DNA of 64,000 nt, from NCBI GenBank assembly GCA_916613615.1, contig OU744721.1, forward strand, positions 72,917,060-72,981,059. Reading direction: 5' to 3'. Both the position numbers and the translations under genes were made by a program. The DNA comes from Steromphala cineraria (lineage: Eukaryota > Mollusca > Gastropoda > Trochida > Trochidae). Under the pieces are notes generated by a model, which made no database searches, had not been told where the DNA came from, and saw only the letters and a program-made list of their open reading frames with translations. The first letter of the stretch is position 1, and every line of letters begins with the position of its first letter. Positions 1 through 13,479 of this stretch are shown piece after piece.

Positions 1-1904
1 CTTGCTGGAATTGACTTTATCCAAACTTTTTTCATCGACGGGTTTTTGTATAACCTCAATTTGGATCTATTGCTGTTTCCATCTCAGTTCGTCTCAGTAG
101 CTCAAAATAGACGTTTCAGATGTCCCAGTGGAAAGAATCATTATGATACATTCCCAGGATTTTGATTGTCGGGCTTCTTTAATATCAGCCTGTTACTTTA
201 CAGTAACTATTGCAGTCGCACTGTGAAGGGAGCGGTCAAAGTTGGAATTGCTGAATATCTAGGACCATTCTTATACAATGCTTAACGTTCTTTCAATTTA
301 AAGTTTCCGAAAAAACAGTTCTAGATTTGTTAACCATATGCATATTTTCAACTCATCATTGTCTTTTGAGATCCCCGTTTCTTATCTATCAAGTATACCA
401 ATATTTGATTTTAATTTGAAGTAATGGGATATCATTAAACTTTGAAAGGTAACTCTAGTCATCTCGAAAACGTTTGGAGGTTTTGCCTCAGGTGTGAACA
501 AGTTGGATCATAACGACATAAAAATCAAAATGGCATTAGGTGAAAACTTAACTATCAAAATGTTATATATGTCTTTGAGTGCTTCAACAATGCACGTATT
601 CCTGTCGTCGCACAGAGGTCAGAGGTTAATGTACTGAGAAGAATAAATGGTTAAACGATGACAGCAATGAGGAAATGATTGACAATGCGGTCAATAGTAG
701 CAGAAAGAAAGTTTGTTTATTTCAAACTTGGTTGCATACAACTAGGCATTCGTTAACAATTTTGTTTCCTTAACATCGTGGAAAATGACAATGATATGTT
801 CTTATACCCTAATTCAACTATGATACCCATATCAATACAGGGACATATTTGAAAGAGATATGTATTTGAAAGTAGTATGTTTTAGTCACATCACACACAC
901 AAACTAATTTGTCACAATTTACTCAGAATGTGTATGATAGTATTTTCTTTCGGAAATAAGAAAAACTTTATTACTGTTTGTTTTACCCCATGCCACGTTG
1001 AGCAATTTAGATTGTTTCGGCACAACTCATATTTGAAAATATAAAGATATCCGATAAGAAAAGGTGAAAAGTTAAACAAAACATCGCTTCACTCACAGAT
1101 CTCGTACCATTCTAGATAAAGGATAGTTGTGTATTTAGATGTTGATCGATTGACCATCATCGGCCACAGTTCTTGGTAAAGAGAAATCATGATGGTTATG
1201 ATAAGATTGGTCCTCTTGTAAGATAGTTGTGTTTGTGTGCTTACTAATTGCAGGGTGTTAGTTTTCTGTGATACTGGTGTTGATTGGTTCCGTTCTAATT
1301 GTGTTGTTCTAATGAAATGAAAGTGTTAGAAGGAGCTCAATATGTCACTGTCACAGGTAATTAGTCAGGTTCCGTTTGGTGTTGGTCAGACCTACGTTAA
1401 GTAACATTGCTAAATGTAAAGGCGTTTCCTTTACACAATTCTAAAAGAGAAAACAGGATGCAAGTGACATATTTCTTGATTCACCCTTGTTGTAGCTCAA
1501 TGCCTTTCCAATGCCAACACAGATTTGATTGTAACTGTGTTCGCCAACGACATTTATAGATGTTTATATCAATGAAAGGAACAATGCATTATGTATTTTA
1601 AATATTTCATTCAGTGTCATAAATATGTTGGGAGTACATCAATCTTTTGGGCGGTGATTATCTCACAAGAGAATTAAAAAGTATCTGCATTTATCAAAAT
1701 GGTGATTGATAGCATTGCAAACAAAATAGTCTTTGATTGACATTTTTGTTCAAAGGTTCACCCTTAATTGAATGTATTGCTTTTGCATTCATTCATTTCG
1801 ACAAGAAGAGCTTTTCTTTACTTTCGGAAATCATGAAATTCTATTTTCTAAAAATTCACAAAATATATGTTATGTATATTTCACATGTTTGATGTTCACT
1901 GCAG
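1..1904. other. Presumed upstream intron of the receptor gene
   Basis: The next exon opens at 1905 directly after an AG acceptor, so this stretch should be the 3' part of an intron. I looked for the short exon that carries loop D (45 bp in vertebrate alpha7-type genes) and found no convincing acceptor/donor pair. AT-rich, with no long open frame or recognised repeat. Confidence 0.5.
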
Positions 1905-2014
1905 GAGTGGAAGGATGTCTTACTGTCCTGGAAGTCAAGCGAGTTTGATAACATCACGGATATCCGAATTCCTTCCGACAAGATCTGGCTCCCCGACATC
2001 CTTCTGTATAACTT
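1905..2014 (+). CDS. Nicotinic acetylcholine receptor subunit, 110-bp ligand-binding-domain exon (loop A)
   Basis: Internal exon of a Cys-loop neurotransmitter-gated ion channel, encoding part of the extracellular acetylcholine-binding domain. It is bounded by a cag acceptor (1902-1904) and a gtgagt donor (2015-2020), enters in phase 0 and leaves two bases of a codon. The 36 full codons read as the family's conserved block: EWKDVLLSWK, then IRIPSDKIWLPDILLYN, with the loop A tyrosine in LLYN and an N-glycosylation sequon (NIT). The length of 110 bp equals the matching exon of vertebrate alpha7-type genes. The next codon is completed by the exon at 15772 and gives YNFAD where many family members read YNNAD. 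Preceding exons (signal peptide, loop D Trp) are not visible and must lie upstream. Confidence 0.93.
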
Positions 2015-4990
2015 GTGAGTACAATGTACATGCTTCGATGTTTTCTATAGATAGTCGTGTGCATAATATCATACTAACGACATCTATAAGCTGAGTTCTA
2101 TAGCCTTCTATTACAAACACATTTAGGATAGGCTGTCTTCAATGTATGTCTCCATAATTTTCATGTATATTAATGGGAAGAACATATGATCCAATGTCAT
2201 CTGATAACCTATTCGGCAAGGGAATATTTACAATACCAAGCTCTGTCCACGGCATATATCGTTCGATTCAGAGAAAGCAATTTCTTCTAAGAACTTTAAC
2301 TGTAGATTTTACACGATGCCTTACTATCGTGAAGTCCTCAATATCTCAGTGCTTTACATGATCAAGAAATGTTATCACACTGCCAGGATGGCGTTGTCGT
2401 GAGGAGTCCTATAACTAACCATACTGGATGTTCAATCACTCTGCTATGTTTCACGATACACATCTTTCTTCGTTATACAGGTAAAGAATAGTTTTGGATA
2501 AAGAATAAAACATGGTCCATTTGTTGCCTCATATCACGCTTATGAATACTAGTTTAAAAGGATAAGGTTATTCAATCAATTTTGCTAAAAATATTTTAAT
2601 ATAAGACTTTGTGACATTCGCTGTTTAAGTTTAAAATCATATGTTTTGTATAAATAACATCGAGTGAACAATTATTTTTCAGTTATTGATAATTATCAAT
2701 CTTTTCCCCTACATCTTACTTAGGTTTATGATTCACTATATTAATAGCTCATAACACTTTATCAAAAAACGTTTCGACTAACTTCTTACATTTTAACTCT
2801 AATTGATACTTAAAAACGTCAAACTGTTAATCATTAAATAGGCTATTTCAATATAGCGCGCTGTTAAGGCTTATTGCGTTGATTTTAATGTAAGGAACCG
2901 TGTAGCGGTAAAGGGTTTTCAGCAAACTGCTACTCTAATACGTCAAGAAATTTTTCATCTTATAAGAAAATGTGATGAAAATCATTGCATAAACAAACAA
3001 GTTATTTTTTCATCTGAAAGTGGGAAGCGCTCTCGAAAGACTTGGAGAAGATGTAACCATATTAACTTGCCTGTCAATATGCAATGCAGCCATGAGAGAA
3101 GTGACATGGTTTTATTGAGTTATATAATCGAGGTCCAATATAAGCGAAATGAAATTCTGTGGGCAAACATACATATCTGACGCTGTCGTCAGGTGCTTGT
3201 TAATAAAACGATATGACGTCAGAGTCCGATCTCGGCCAACGGTGTGCTCGAATTATGTATATAACAAAATCGTTGCTTTAAGTGGAAGAATTAAAAAACA
3301 AAATTACTCCATCACGCAATATGACAGTGCCATAACCGTGCGTTTTCTGGTGATGGCTTGTTTAAAGACGTTATGAAAGTCGTGAAGTCAAAACGAGAAG
3401 CACGATCCGGGGTCCTCAATTATATCAGAATCTGGCTCAAATAGAACTCCTAGCACAGAGGCAAACAAATAGAAGTTTTTAATGTCGCTTTGCAGTCGGG
3501 GAAGATAATATAGATGGAACTAGTGTATATGAATTCAACAGAGATTGGAAAGTCGGCGTATATAGCTATTGATTTTTATGGAAAATGTTGTCTTGTTGTA
3601 ACAGGGAAATGGTTTGTTGGAATATAAATTCCGTGCCTGGTCCATTGGCTATATCAATATTGTTACGCTGTAAATACGTAGCTAATTGGTCGGGCGGGTG
3701 ACTCTCTATGCACTGCTCAAAAGAGTAATGTAATAGGCCTCCTCGATTATGTGAAGTAACTGTTGATTATGTGCGATTATCATTGATTATTATGACTGTT
3801 CACAGCCCGACAAATTGAGTTTGTAATTGATTTGCCACTTACACGATCATTACCCTTCACCTCAAGGCGCGATAATGAATAAACATTTGGAAAAATGGAT
3901 GTAAACGAATCGTAAACATGAAAATAATAAGGTACTTGCGTTAATATCATAGTTGTTAAAGTAGACGGCATTCAAAATCCATTTCGTCGAAAACAAAACT
4001 ATCACACTTATTAATAAGTAATTATGTAATCTTCGTATTCATAATCGTCGTATTCATAATACGACCTTTTGTTACTGTGTATGTATGATTGTAGAGAAAT
4101 ATTTGGAATGTTTGAGCGAAAATATTTATGCAACTTCTTAACTAAACTCAGCCCAAAATCATTCAATTTCTATACCTTTACCAGACTAATATGTTCTTAA
4201 ATGCTTCAACATAGTCTGGAGGCAGTGGTGACAGAGGCCTAGGAAGGATGCCTGTAGATTAGCTCACTTTACACACGCGTCTTATGAAGAATTGAAATCG
4301 GTCCCTAGGGATACCCTTCTAAGAAAACTATCATTACTTATAAATGAAAGTTTAAGTAAAGCTGACGGCATACGAAAGTCGACTTTTACTGCGGATGTTT
4401 TCCGCTTTTGATCAATAATGTTTGGAATTGAAATGGAGAGGTTTTTAATCCCTATGTGGGCAAATAGACACGACCATCAGTCAAACTCTCTGATGATATT
4501 TCATCACTTGGACACGTCTACAGACCCTGGAGCTGCGAGGCAATTCTCTAATCTGGACTCTAGAGTGACATTATCTGTGTGGGGACATTTCGACCTCTGG
4601 TTTGTTTTATAAAGTTTGTTGAGAAACCTCAAGTATCCGTCCCCTGTCTATTGCTATGATGGTTGTCTGCAAGGTGGCTTATGCCTTTGCTTTTTGTTCT
4701 TTAGGATCTCTTTTTACTTTAATCACATGAATATCACATTCCATAATGGGAACGACGAGGACCGGGTTCCCACAGAAGCTGATATATGATGCCTTCTCGA
4801 TCACGTAAATTCCAAGGATCACTAAGTACACACTGGTACCATGGGAGGGTGAGGAAGCACGGACGTCAGATTGTCATAAGTTATTGTAACTTTCCAGTGG
4901 GAAGCTGTTTCCATTTTAGTAAAGTCTACTCGGTAAAGAAAAGATCGTTCATTACCAATATGGAAAGATCTCTATTCATCTACATGCTAT

Positions 4991-5148
4991 TATGAAACTA
5001 TTGTCCTACGTCACTGTCTACCTGAAGACACTGTTTACAATGACCCACTGTCTTCTTAGTTATCATTATATGAAACTATTGTCCTAAGTCACTGTCTACC
5101 TAAAGGCACTGTTTGCAATGACCCACTTCTTCTACTTGGTTATCATTA
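4991..5148. repeat. Two-copy tandem repeat, period 78 bp
   Basis: The segment starting tatgaaactattgtccta at 4991 is repeated from 5069 with a few substitutions; both copies end in a tatcatta-type sequence. Local duplication inside the large intron, no coding potential seen. Confidence 0.85.
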
Positions 5149-5744
5149 ATAAGTCAAACATGTCCAGTCGCATGGGAACAATTGAAATTGATTTTCCTTG
5201 TTTGCTATGTCTATATTTATTAATGTCCTTTATATCTGCAACAATACCTTAAGACTGAGATTGTAATGAATAATCTGTCTCTACTACAGTCAGTCGGAAA
5301 TTGATATCTAGTACAATGCAACTTGGGTTGTATTGTATTGTAGATAGGGCTGCTGATTGAAATGCGATGTTACAGGAGCCCCTGCGGGCTATTTTCAACT
5401 TCTAATCATCTCTTGTCGCTCAAACTCAAATTCTCATTCTCCCTTTGAAAGGCACATCTTTATACCATAGATATCTGTCATGCATTCATAACATTTTCAT
5501 ATATACATTTCTGATACGTTTCCTTAATCCGATGAGAATCTGAGATGACTACTTTGGACTTTCAGCAGGATTGCTTTTTCATCTACCAATATTCAGCCTT
5601 ACACCTTATGTTCGTCAAGTCTTAGACAGAAATATTTCTGGTTGATCAAGTGGCGTAAGTCAGGAGATTATCCTCAATTGGTCTAATGGAACTGAGTGTG
5701 GTTACTTCTGACACACATTTGGTTGATGCAATGTCTTCTAAGCT

Positions 5745-6168
5745 AGGCCCATATATATATATATATATATATATAATCAAAAGATAAAAAAATGACACGA
5801 AGGCAATCAAAACTCCAACATGTTTCAATGGTATCATCAGGGAGTCTGACAAAATACAGTTATGACGTTATGATGTCACAATGAATTTGACATAACAATG
5901 GTATGACGTCACAATCAGACTGTTACAAGATGGACACAATAAGAATTTGATAGAATAAAAGATGCTACTATTAAGCATTAAGTTGTGGTTTTAACATTTT
6001 AATGAAATAGTCTTCTTTTAATTGTCGCATTATTCTATTATTTGTGTCCATTTTGTAAAATGGAAAGATCTTGAATTTAATGTCCTTGTCTTTTGCACAT
6101 GTATCAAAGTGAGCACTCTGACCTGAGTGCTCACTGCAAACTATTTTCCATGTACAGTTTATGTGCAA
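5745..6168 (-). mobile_element. 3' end of a Penelope-like retroelement (GIY-YIG tail plus hammerhead-like motif)
   Basis: On the minus strand a 65-codon frame (6168 down to a stop at 5971) ends in RQLKEDYFIKMLKPQLNA, which resembles the C-terminal part of the GIY-YIG endonuclease that follows the reverse transcriptase in Penelope-like elements (R..(K/R)E.YFI...KP.LN). About 130 bases downstream, still on the minus strand, CTGATGA (plus 5834-5840) is followed closely by GAAAC (plus 5822-5826), the two conserved boxes of hammerhead ribozymes known at Penelope-like element ends. The copy ends in an (AT)n run at 5751-5775. Upstream reverse-transcriptase sequence was not recognised, so this is a 5'-truncated, probably inactive copy in the receptor intron, antisense to it. 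Basis: motifs seen; element class inferred. Confidence 0.6.
5751..5775. repeat. (AT)n microsatellite
   Basis: Uninterrupted AT dinucleotide run next to the Penelope-like 3' end; such simple repeats often form the junction of these elements. Confidence 0.95.
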
Positions 6169-8559
6169 AATGAATCCCGAATAAGCCGCGTATTTACTTT
6201 TGTTATAGTGTGATTTCTTTTATATGGAGGCTTTGAAAAGGTTAGGTTTCAAAACGGGACTTGCATCTTCCATGTCAATAGCGAATCCTTTGCATAGACA
6301 GTACCAGAAATGGTAGACAGGCATATTCCTTGCCACGAAACCAAATCTTCAATCTTATCAACAGAAAGTCTACGAATTGGCATAATATCATCAATCAACA
6401 TTCTTCATAAACTTTATTTTCCTCTTTAACTCAAGGGATTCAAATGCTTGTTAATTGTCACATTTTCCATCCAATATTTGAAATAATTGTCCAATTTGTT
6501 AGATTCAAACGTAGCCAAATGATCATTTGAGTTATTCTGTCTACGAGTTTGCGTCTAGATCAGCTTTATCGCTTAAAGAGATAGCGAAGTGGCCAACTGC
6601 TATTAGGCGCTGATAGCAGAAACTGTAGTCATAACCGACTAGATAGATTGCCATTTGTCACACAGTGATTCACAAAGACACGAAATTATTGCCTCTTTTA
6701 TGTGAATAATCGAAGCTGATCTCAGCTTCTGGCATTTTATATTTGCAGCTTAAACTTCCCAGGCAGTAAGAGAGGATCCTGAAGACGGTGTTTATGTTCT
6801 TTGAGAAATATCGCTTTGTTGAATGCGCGTTAGTAGTGGATGCTATTTCAATCTTGATAAAATTAGCATTGAACGTCACTTCTATACACCAATGTATGAA
6901 TTCGAGTTAAAGGTAGCCTCAATTGGATATACCAAAGGCCCATCATTATGCAATCACTATGATTAATCTTTCGAGATTTTTCTTTAGTATTAGAAAGATT
7001 CCTCATTGACAAAGATATATAAGGACTGCAAGGTTTTACTTGCTTTTTTAAATTCGTGATCTTGTGTGGCATATTTACTATAGTTTCCAGTCTCTGATTT
7101 GTCGTAAGAAATGACATTTTTCCGCATGACGTATTTCTTGAACAATACAACTTTGATCTGCTCGACTAAAAGCAAGTACATGTGTACTTTTCAGATATTG
7201 GACGCAAAGTAATAACCAAGATCAGAATTATATGCATGAACATTAAATTACTCGTTTGGGTTTCGGAAACCTTTTTTTCGTTACTTTGAGTTTAATCTTG
7301 TTCCCTTTTCCAGACTGCGAACACTCATTTTAGAATGTCATTTTCTGCAGCACCACTAACCGTTCCTTAACGACAGCTCTTATGACACCATCGAGCATTT
7401 GAGTTTTAGCAAAACTACTTTTTTCCTCTCGAACTTTTTGTTTGCCTTTCAAAATGGGATAGCGACTCAGATTGAAAGTGAATTATTCCCACTTCGATGT
7501 ATGCCACTAAACAGAGTCAATATAGGAGGATTTTAGATGAAGAGTTTAGTGCCTCAATAAGAGCGCTGCTGTGGCTACTGATGAAATGCACTTAGACGAT
7601 ATGGGCCGGAGACACGCGTTAGTTGGCATTCCCTCGGCTCGAACTTGGCAAGAGCTATCTTATTAGTTGAGGAACATTCACAAACTGTTTGCCGTAGTAT
7701 TGATGCTAACAAATATTGCTCTTCTGCATGCTTTCAGGTGCTTGTGTAATATGAATTGGACTCTCTTGCAATATTGAAATTGTTTGGTTGACGCCATGAT
7801 GTTACTTGATAAGTCTCTTTGGTTTCTAAAGATAATCTTGTTCTTTCGGTGCTACATACAAAACGTTAGTATACATATTTTCTGAAGGTCATAGTATCTA
7901 GTAAGTAAACCAAGAAGGTAGCAACTAAAATATTTACTAAAAATAAGAACTTCCTTAATTAATTCCTGTCATTATATTAGGGTTGTCGCCAAAGCACTGA
8001 CGATTTCACAATTTGTTCAAGGGTTATTGACTTTTTTAAACATTATCTTCGATGACGCACTCATTGTAGCATTAGATGATTTTTCAACCCGATACATCAA
8101 TCACTCATGTTTTGATCACCAACGTTTACTCTAACGCGGCCATAATTCAATGTCAACACGCAAACATTAAATGTCATGATTGTAAAAAATGGCTTCCTGT
8201 AATAGAAAAGTTGCCCATGATTTAGCTAATAATCTCGAATGATGTTGTTGCACGGATTTTGATTTTCAACATAATGTTTTTCTTACATAGTCAGTTACGA
8301 TGTTGTGAAAAACGACCAGTGTTCCAGGTTCTGGAGTAACTGCATTGGCAGGAATTGAATATGCAACATCCCATCAAAATTGAATTGTTGTATTATCTCT
8401 TATCCTCACTCCATTAACGCACAAGCTAGATTAACACAGGCATGTTGCTTGTTAGCCAGTGATTATGGAAAATGAAGAGGGAAGGCTAGAAACAAAGAAA
8501 ACAAAGTTGCAGCTAGCATTAAATCATATTAAAGGAAAATACCCTGCTTGGTTTCTAGA

Positions 8560-8765
8560 CAAGTTAAGAGTGAGTACAAGAGAGAGGTTCCTCTCCATCA
8601 CTCCAGCACGTGATGAATGCAGGAGAGATGGCCATGTTTTCATCCCTCTGGGCCTCAATGATGGATATCGGAATCTCCCGAGGGACTACAGAGATGACGA
8701 AAGTTCCACGCACCTTACATTCCAATCCCAAACGCGGTCTTGGAGCCACGGTGTCAGGCTTTGAG
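8560..8765. other. Unassigned coding-like fragment, strand uncertain
   Basis: A patch richer in GC than its surroundings where several overlapping frames are open on both strands. The minus reading (8749 down to 8564) gives a non-repetitive peptide with pieces such as GLECKVRGTFVISVVPREIP; a plus frame (8610-8807) is also open. I do not recognise either as a known domain. It may be a relic of a transposon gene or a retrocopy. No splice sites were assigned. Confidence 0.3.
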
Positions 8766-11118
8766 CAGATTCAAAATACATCATTAGCCAAATGTATTTT
8801 CCTTTAACTTTTTTAACAAAGAAATCGGCGAATGTTGTGTGGAATCAAAGCATGTTTTTGAGGAACATCAAACATATCTGGTAGCTAGGGAGACGCCCTC
8901 GTGCCAGTTACCATCTGCGACTTGCCAGATGATTCCTGAAAATGCAACACATCAAATATGTTCCTCAGCAGTATAAATATCCTTATGACACGTTGCTCCC
9001 AGGGGGTTGTTTGTTTTCTGCTTTGTTTTCTATTAGGTAAAAAGATACCACAGGTTTGTTTTAATGCCCACTGGTATTCAATCAAAGTGGCGTTTTTCAG
9101 GGTTGATTTTAATTTCTCTTGAAAATGACAAAAGAGATTGAAGCTTCCACCTGCATTTTGAGTATCAAAGGGTTGTTATAATCTTTAAGCTTGTAATAAA
9201 GAGAATAGATTTCCTTATGACATTCAATTTGCTTGCATCAAAGGGTGTCTTAATATGTTCAAGATCACCTCATTATGGCATTTTTTCTATGAATGTTTAA
9301 CACATTATCAATTCAATCACAGGTCAGGTATGACGAAATCGGAATAAATATAGCACACGGCACTCAAGTTTAGTTAAGCAGAATAATATTAGAAAAATTG
9401 TATATTGTCATTAGTACATTTACGGCAAAGTTTGTTGTGCCTGTGAGTGTCTTGAGGCTTGACATTTCTGACGCCGCACGTAGGTTATTGAGCAAATTCA
9501 ATTGCTGGTGACACTTTATCTCTTAAGGTCTGACATTCAAGATGTAAGGCACTGTGTTCTGTCGTGACACTTGTATAGAGTTGATACAGCCAAAGTCTCT
9601 TGTGCATTCTCACTTTGTATAGTCAAAGCATTTTGTCATGAAGGCGAGATGTCCCAGGCGAGTTTGACCTCAAACTACAGTCTACTGTTTTACAGACACC
9701 AGACTTGCAACACTTCGCTCCTTCCATATCAAATTAACAGGCAACTTTCTGGTTACCCTTTGAGCGCGGTTTATTTCACTCCTATATTTGATGCATCACA
9801 GTGTAAATAAGGTGAACACATGTCCGTTGTTCAAGAGACAATCTGGATGTCACACATAAAGTGTGTTAAAATATAGCTGTTATAGTCTACTATGGGGAAT
9901 TTAGGTCACATAGAAGTAAAACCTCATGTTTCTCAAGTTTACATATTTTATATGATAACAAACGACATTGCGAAATCAAATTGTTCGCAGACAAGTAGGC
10001 AATTTGGGGAAATGACATCATGAATATACGAGAAGATTTATTCAAATATGAACAACCCACGTCTTAAAATTGTAACCCAAGGATCGGGTAATGTATTAAA
10101 GCATGGAATTAATACATTGCACATACAACGACATGAAATGAAGGTAGACATATGCAATATGTAGATAAATGGTAAATAAAACCAGTAGATATGAAACTCA
10201 ACCGAAAGAAACAATCATTTATGTGAACCTTCAAGTACCATTAGTTATTTGATTAGCTTGGAAACACAACCTAATCCTGGTAAGCATAGAGTTTAAACTC
10301 AGAGATCAGATTGAGCAGGGAAACAACGAGCGAAGGGTTAAAAGAAGGTTGTTCCTGACTACATCCCTGACCCAGACCATTAGCAAAAGCAGGTGACTTG
10401 GTGAAAATTGAATTATATTTCCCCTTGTTCAGAGTGATCAAAACGCTTCGGAAGTGACTTGCCGTAATTGCGTAATCAGTCAGTCCACCGTTTGTCTAAC
10501 TTGTGATGGTCTCTCCTTCCAATATGTAGCTTCAACCTCGCTCTAATTTTAGTAAGCGTGGTCTGAGAGAAGAGCTGGTATACTGCTGTAGATGAGTTAA
10601 GTAACTAACCGACAACTTCAGAGCCAATTACCACAACAGAGTTTCCGAATGTGGGCTACGTGATCCCTCAACATTCACTAATCAACGATAGGACATATTT
10701 GAATTATAATCAGCAAACCAACCACATTGTCATTGATTAGCGGTATATTTGTTCGATAAAATAAGAAATGTCAGTCATACTTATCGCATAATCGATGAAT
10801 GACTCTTGTATCACTGGAATTTCAAATCGTTATTGTCTGTTTTCAGAGTAAGTGGGTGGAGGTGAAGATAAAATGAAAATATTATGCTGCTCACAGCCAA
10901 AAAAGTATTTTTGTGAATATTTATATTTTCAATTCGTAATTACTATCTGAAGTTAAATTTGTTTCGCAAATGATGCCATTACATGTATGATTATCCAATC
11001 ATGTTTGCTTTGTAACTTTTTTGTACACAAACTCATGTATATAATCATCAGTTAGATGTGTATTTCTGATACGTCAGGAGATAAATAAGTCGGGTAATAT
11101 GATAAGCATAACATACTG

Positions 11119-11447
11119 GTAAACATTCATATTTCGCCTTTTTGTAAAAGGTAACGTTTTTGATAAAAAAATCTTCCTCACAAGCGATTTAGCTACTGTA
11201 ATTCAGTGACAGTGAATCGTAAACTGTATGAATTTTTCGTTTCCACTGGTAGAGGACCATTTTATTAAAACATCCTTATTGTTTGCCTGTACATTTGTTT
11301 ATTATTAGCAATGTTTTTCTGTTTGAAAAAGTGGGGGTGCTTAATTCAGTTCTTTGTGTATACATATACTCGTAGTAAACATTCATATTTCGTCTTTTTG
11401 TAAAAGGTAACGTTTTTAATAAAAATCTTCCTCACTAGCGATTTAGC
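11119..11447. repeat. Pair of direct repeats of about 75 bp
   Basis: The block at 11119-11193, beginning gtaaacattcatatttcg and ending gcgatttagc, recurs at 11375-11447 with a few changes, separated by about 180 bp of unrelated sequence. Confidence 0.85.
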
Positions 11448-12249
11448 AAAGTACGTTTAGTAATTACCTTCCACCTTTGGTTAGCATGGTTGGAAACAGT
11501 TGGAAGTATAGATGTTTATTGGTATTAGCTTTCATCCCTAACTCGCAAAGGTAACGTTTTCACAATCTCATTAATATTACTATTGAACGTTTTGTACAAT
11601 GATATTTGTCAAACGTTGCTTTAGCAGGTAAAAACCCATAACGTCGCCCTATCAGTTCCTGATAAAAAGCTTGTCACCTTTATGCCTTTTATATTATGGG
11701 GGATATGAGGAAAAAGACTTTGAGTTTCGTCACAACAAATCTTACTTACAGACCACACACAAAATTGATTTGATACAAAGCAAATTATTGTTTTTTTAAA
11801 CTTAGACATACGCACTAAAAGATGAAATGTTAGATGTAGAAACACCCTTTAACTTGTTATCGCATTAGCAATGGAAGCATTATAACAGAAAATAGCAAAT
11901 ACGCACTCCAATCCATGAACATAGCACGAACTGAAAGGACAATGACAAAATTCCTTATATTAAGCGTAAATAACCTATTTGATAAAGGTCGCGAGCAGGT
12001 TGTTATTTATAGGATCGTACGTGTAAACCAAATTTATGGGATGGTGTTACCATTATAGAGAAGCAAATGAAATCATATTACATCAGCAGAAGCATTAATA
12101 AACAGCATCATATCATCACCGAAAGTAATGGTATCCCGCACGATGTCTATACCCTACGGGAATACTTTGTGATGGGATGAGGACCATTTTTCCTTTATAG
12201 GTGAAAGTGAAGTGGAGATATATGATGTGGAAGCCTAAGAAGATATTTT

Positions 12250-12660
12250 TCATCTTGCAGTGTACGCAGGATATGACAGGCTAATGAAGAGAGCTGGCTC
12301 CAGGAGGGCTTGCGTTCGCTGCCCTCTCGTCAAAATCCTACCCGCATTGATAAGCAACTAATTGCCCCGTCGTATCAAGTCGGTGATTGAAATCATTTGT
12401 GCCCGCCGAATACTTGCCTATTCCGTCGGGGCCCGACCCGACTTGGCAGCCGCCACTGGTTCAATGTTCCACCCTGCTAATCCCATCATCGCGGCAAATT
12501 GGGCTTTCCGAAATGACCGCGTGCTGGATTAAATAGACGATGACAGGACACAAGGACAAATCCCCTGGACAACGCGCTGACGTTACTAACAAGCCGCTCT
12601 GCAGGGTTAAATAACCTGTCCGGATATACACTCCGGATTTGGAAGTTCCTTGGATAGGGT
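12250..12660. promoter_or_regulatory. GC-richer non-coding island in intron, possible regulatory element
   Basis: Composition changes visibly against the AT-rich intron, with clusters such as cgtcggggcccgacccgac and ccgctctgcaggg. No long open frame crosses it and no repeat structure is visible. A conserved regulatory element or an unrecognised old insert are both possible; function is inferred only from composition and location. Confidence 0.3.
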
Positions 12661-13479
12661 GTATATTAAACGCGTATAATGGAGATGGTGGATCACTGGA
12701 TCATGACGGGAATTGTTTACATATTTTGCTTAAGGTTGTCATTAAGTGTCTTCGCTAAGAATTTTGATGTCATTTACCAATAAACTGAACCAATATTTAT
12801 TGTGATGGCAATTGTTAATTTTGTCACTTAAAAGAGACGAAGTCCATAAAGTTGTTAGTTATCATTGTACTATTTGACCAATTATACCAATTCTTATAGT
12901 TAGTGGCACATTGGAAAAGTCTTTTGGTAACGTTCATAATGCAATCTGGTTTATTTCATTTTAAGGCCGCTTCAATGTGTTCTCAAAATGAGTCAATTGA
13001 GTATGGAGTTTTATTTCTTCAACCTACACATTCTTTCACAGAAAAACAGATTTTCTCATATCGCCTGAGCACAAAAGTTGGTGTACCTATAATTGCCTGC
13101 AGAAGAAAGTTAACAATCTTAAAGAAAACCTGACAACAGCAGGCTCGGTGTGCATGTACCTGACAATGCCGCTTTTCTTAAGCAAATGTGCAGTTGACAG
13201 ACTTCATTAAAAGACTGGCAAATTTAACAATTTCTGTGATGCGCTGTCAACAGCAATGCCTTCAAATTACACGTTGATAGAGTCGACAAAAGTGAAAAAG
13301 TGCTTCGAATGAAACCTTAATGTCACTGTCGTTTCTTCCGTAGAGAGATTTGTCGTCATGATGCAAATTGCTTTTGCATTACAAGCATTGAAATCTTATA
13401 TTTCCAAAAATAGGAAAGAGCCTTAAAGTGGGATTATTTCAAGATCTCAAATGTCGACAGAGTAAACAACTAACAAGCC

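Noticed and set aside
1312..1356. A 45-bp loop D exon ending cactgtcacag before gtaatt
   Set aside because: No AG precedes the required start, and the residue expected to be Trp is not encoded (the codon is TCA).
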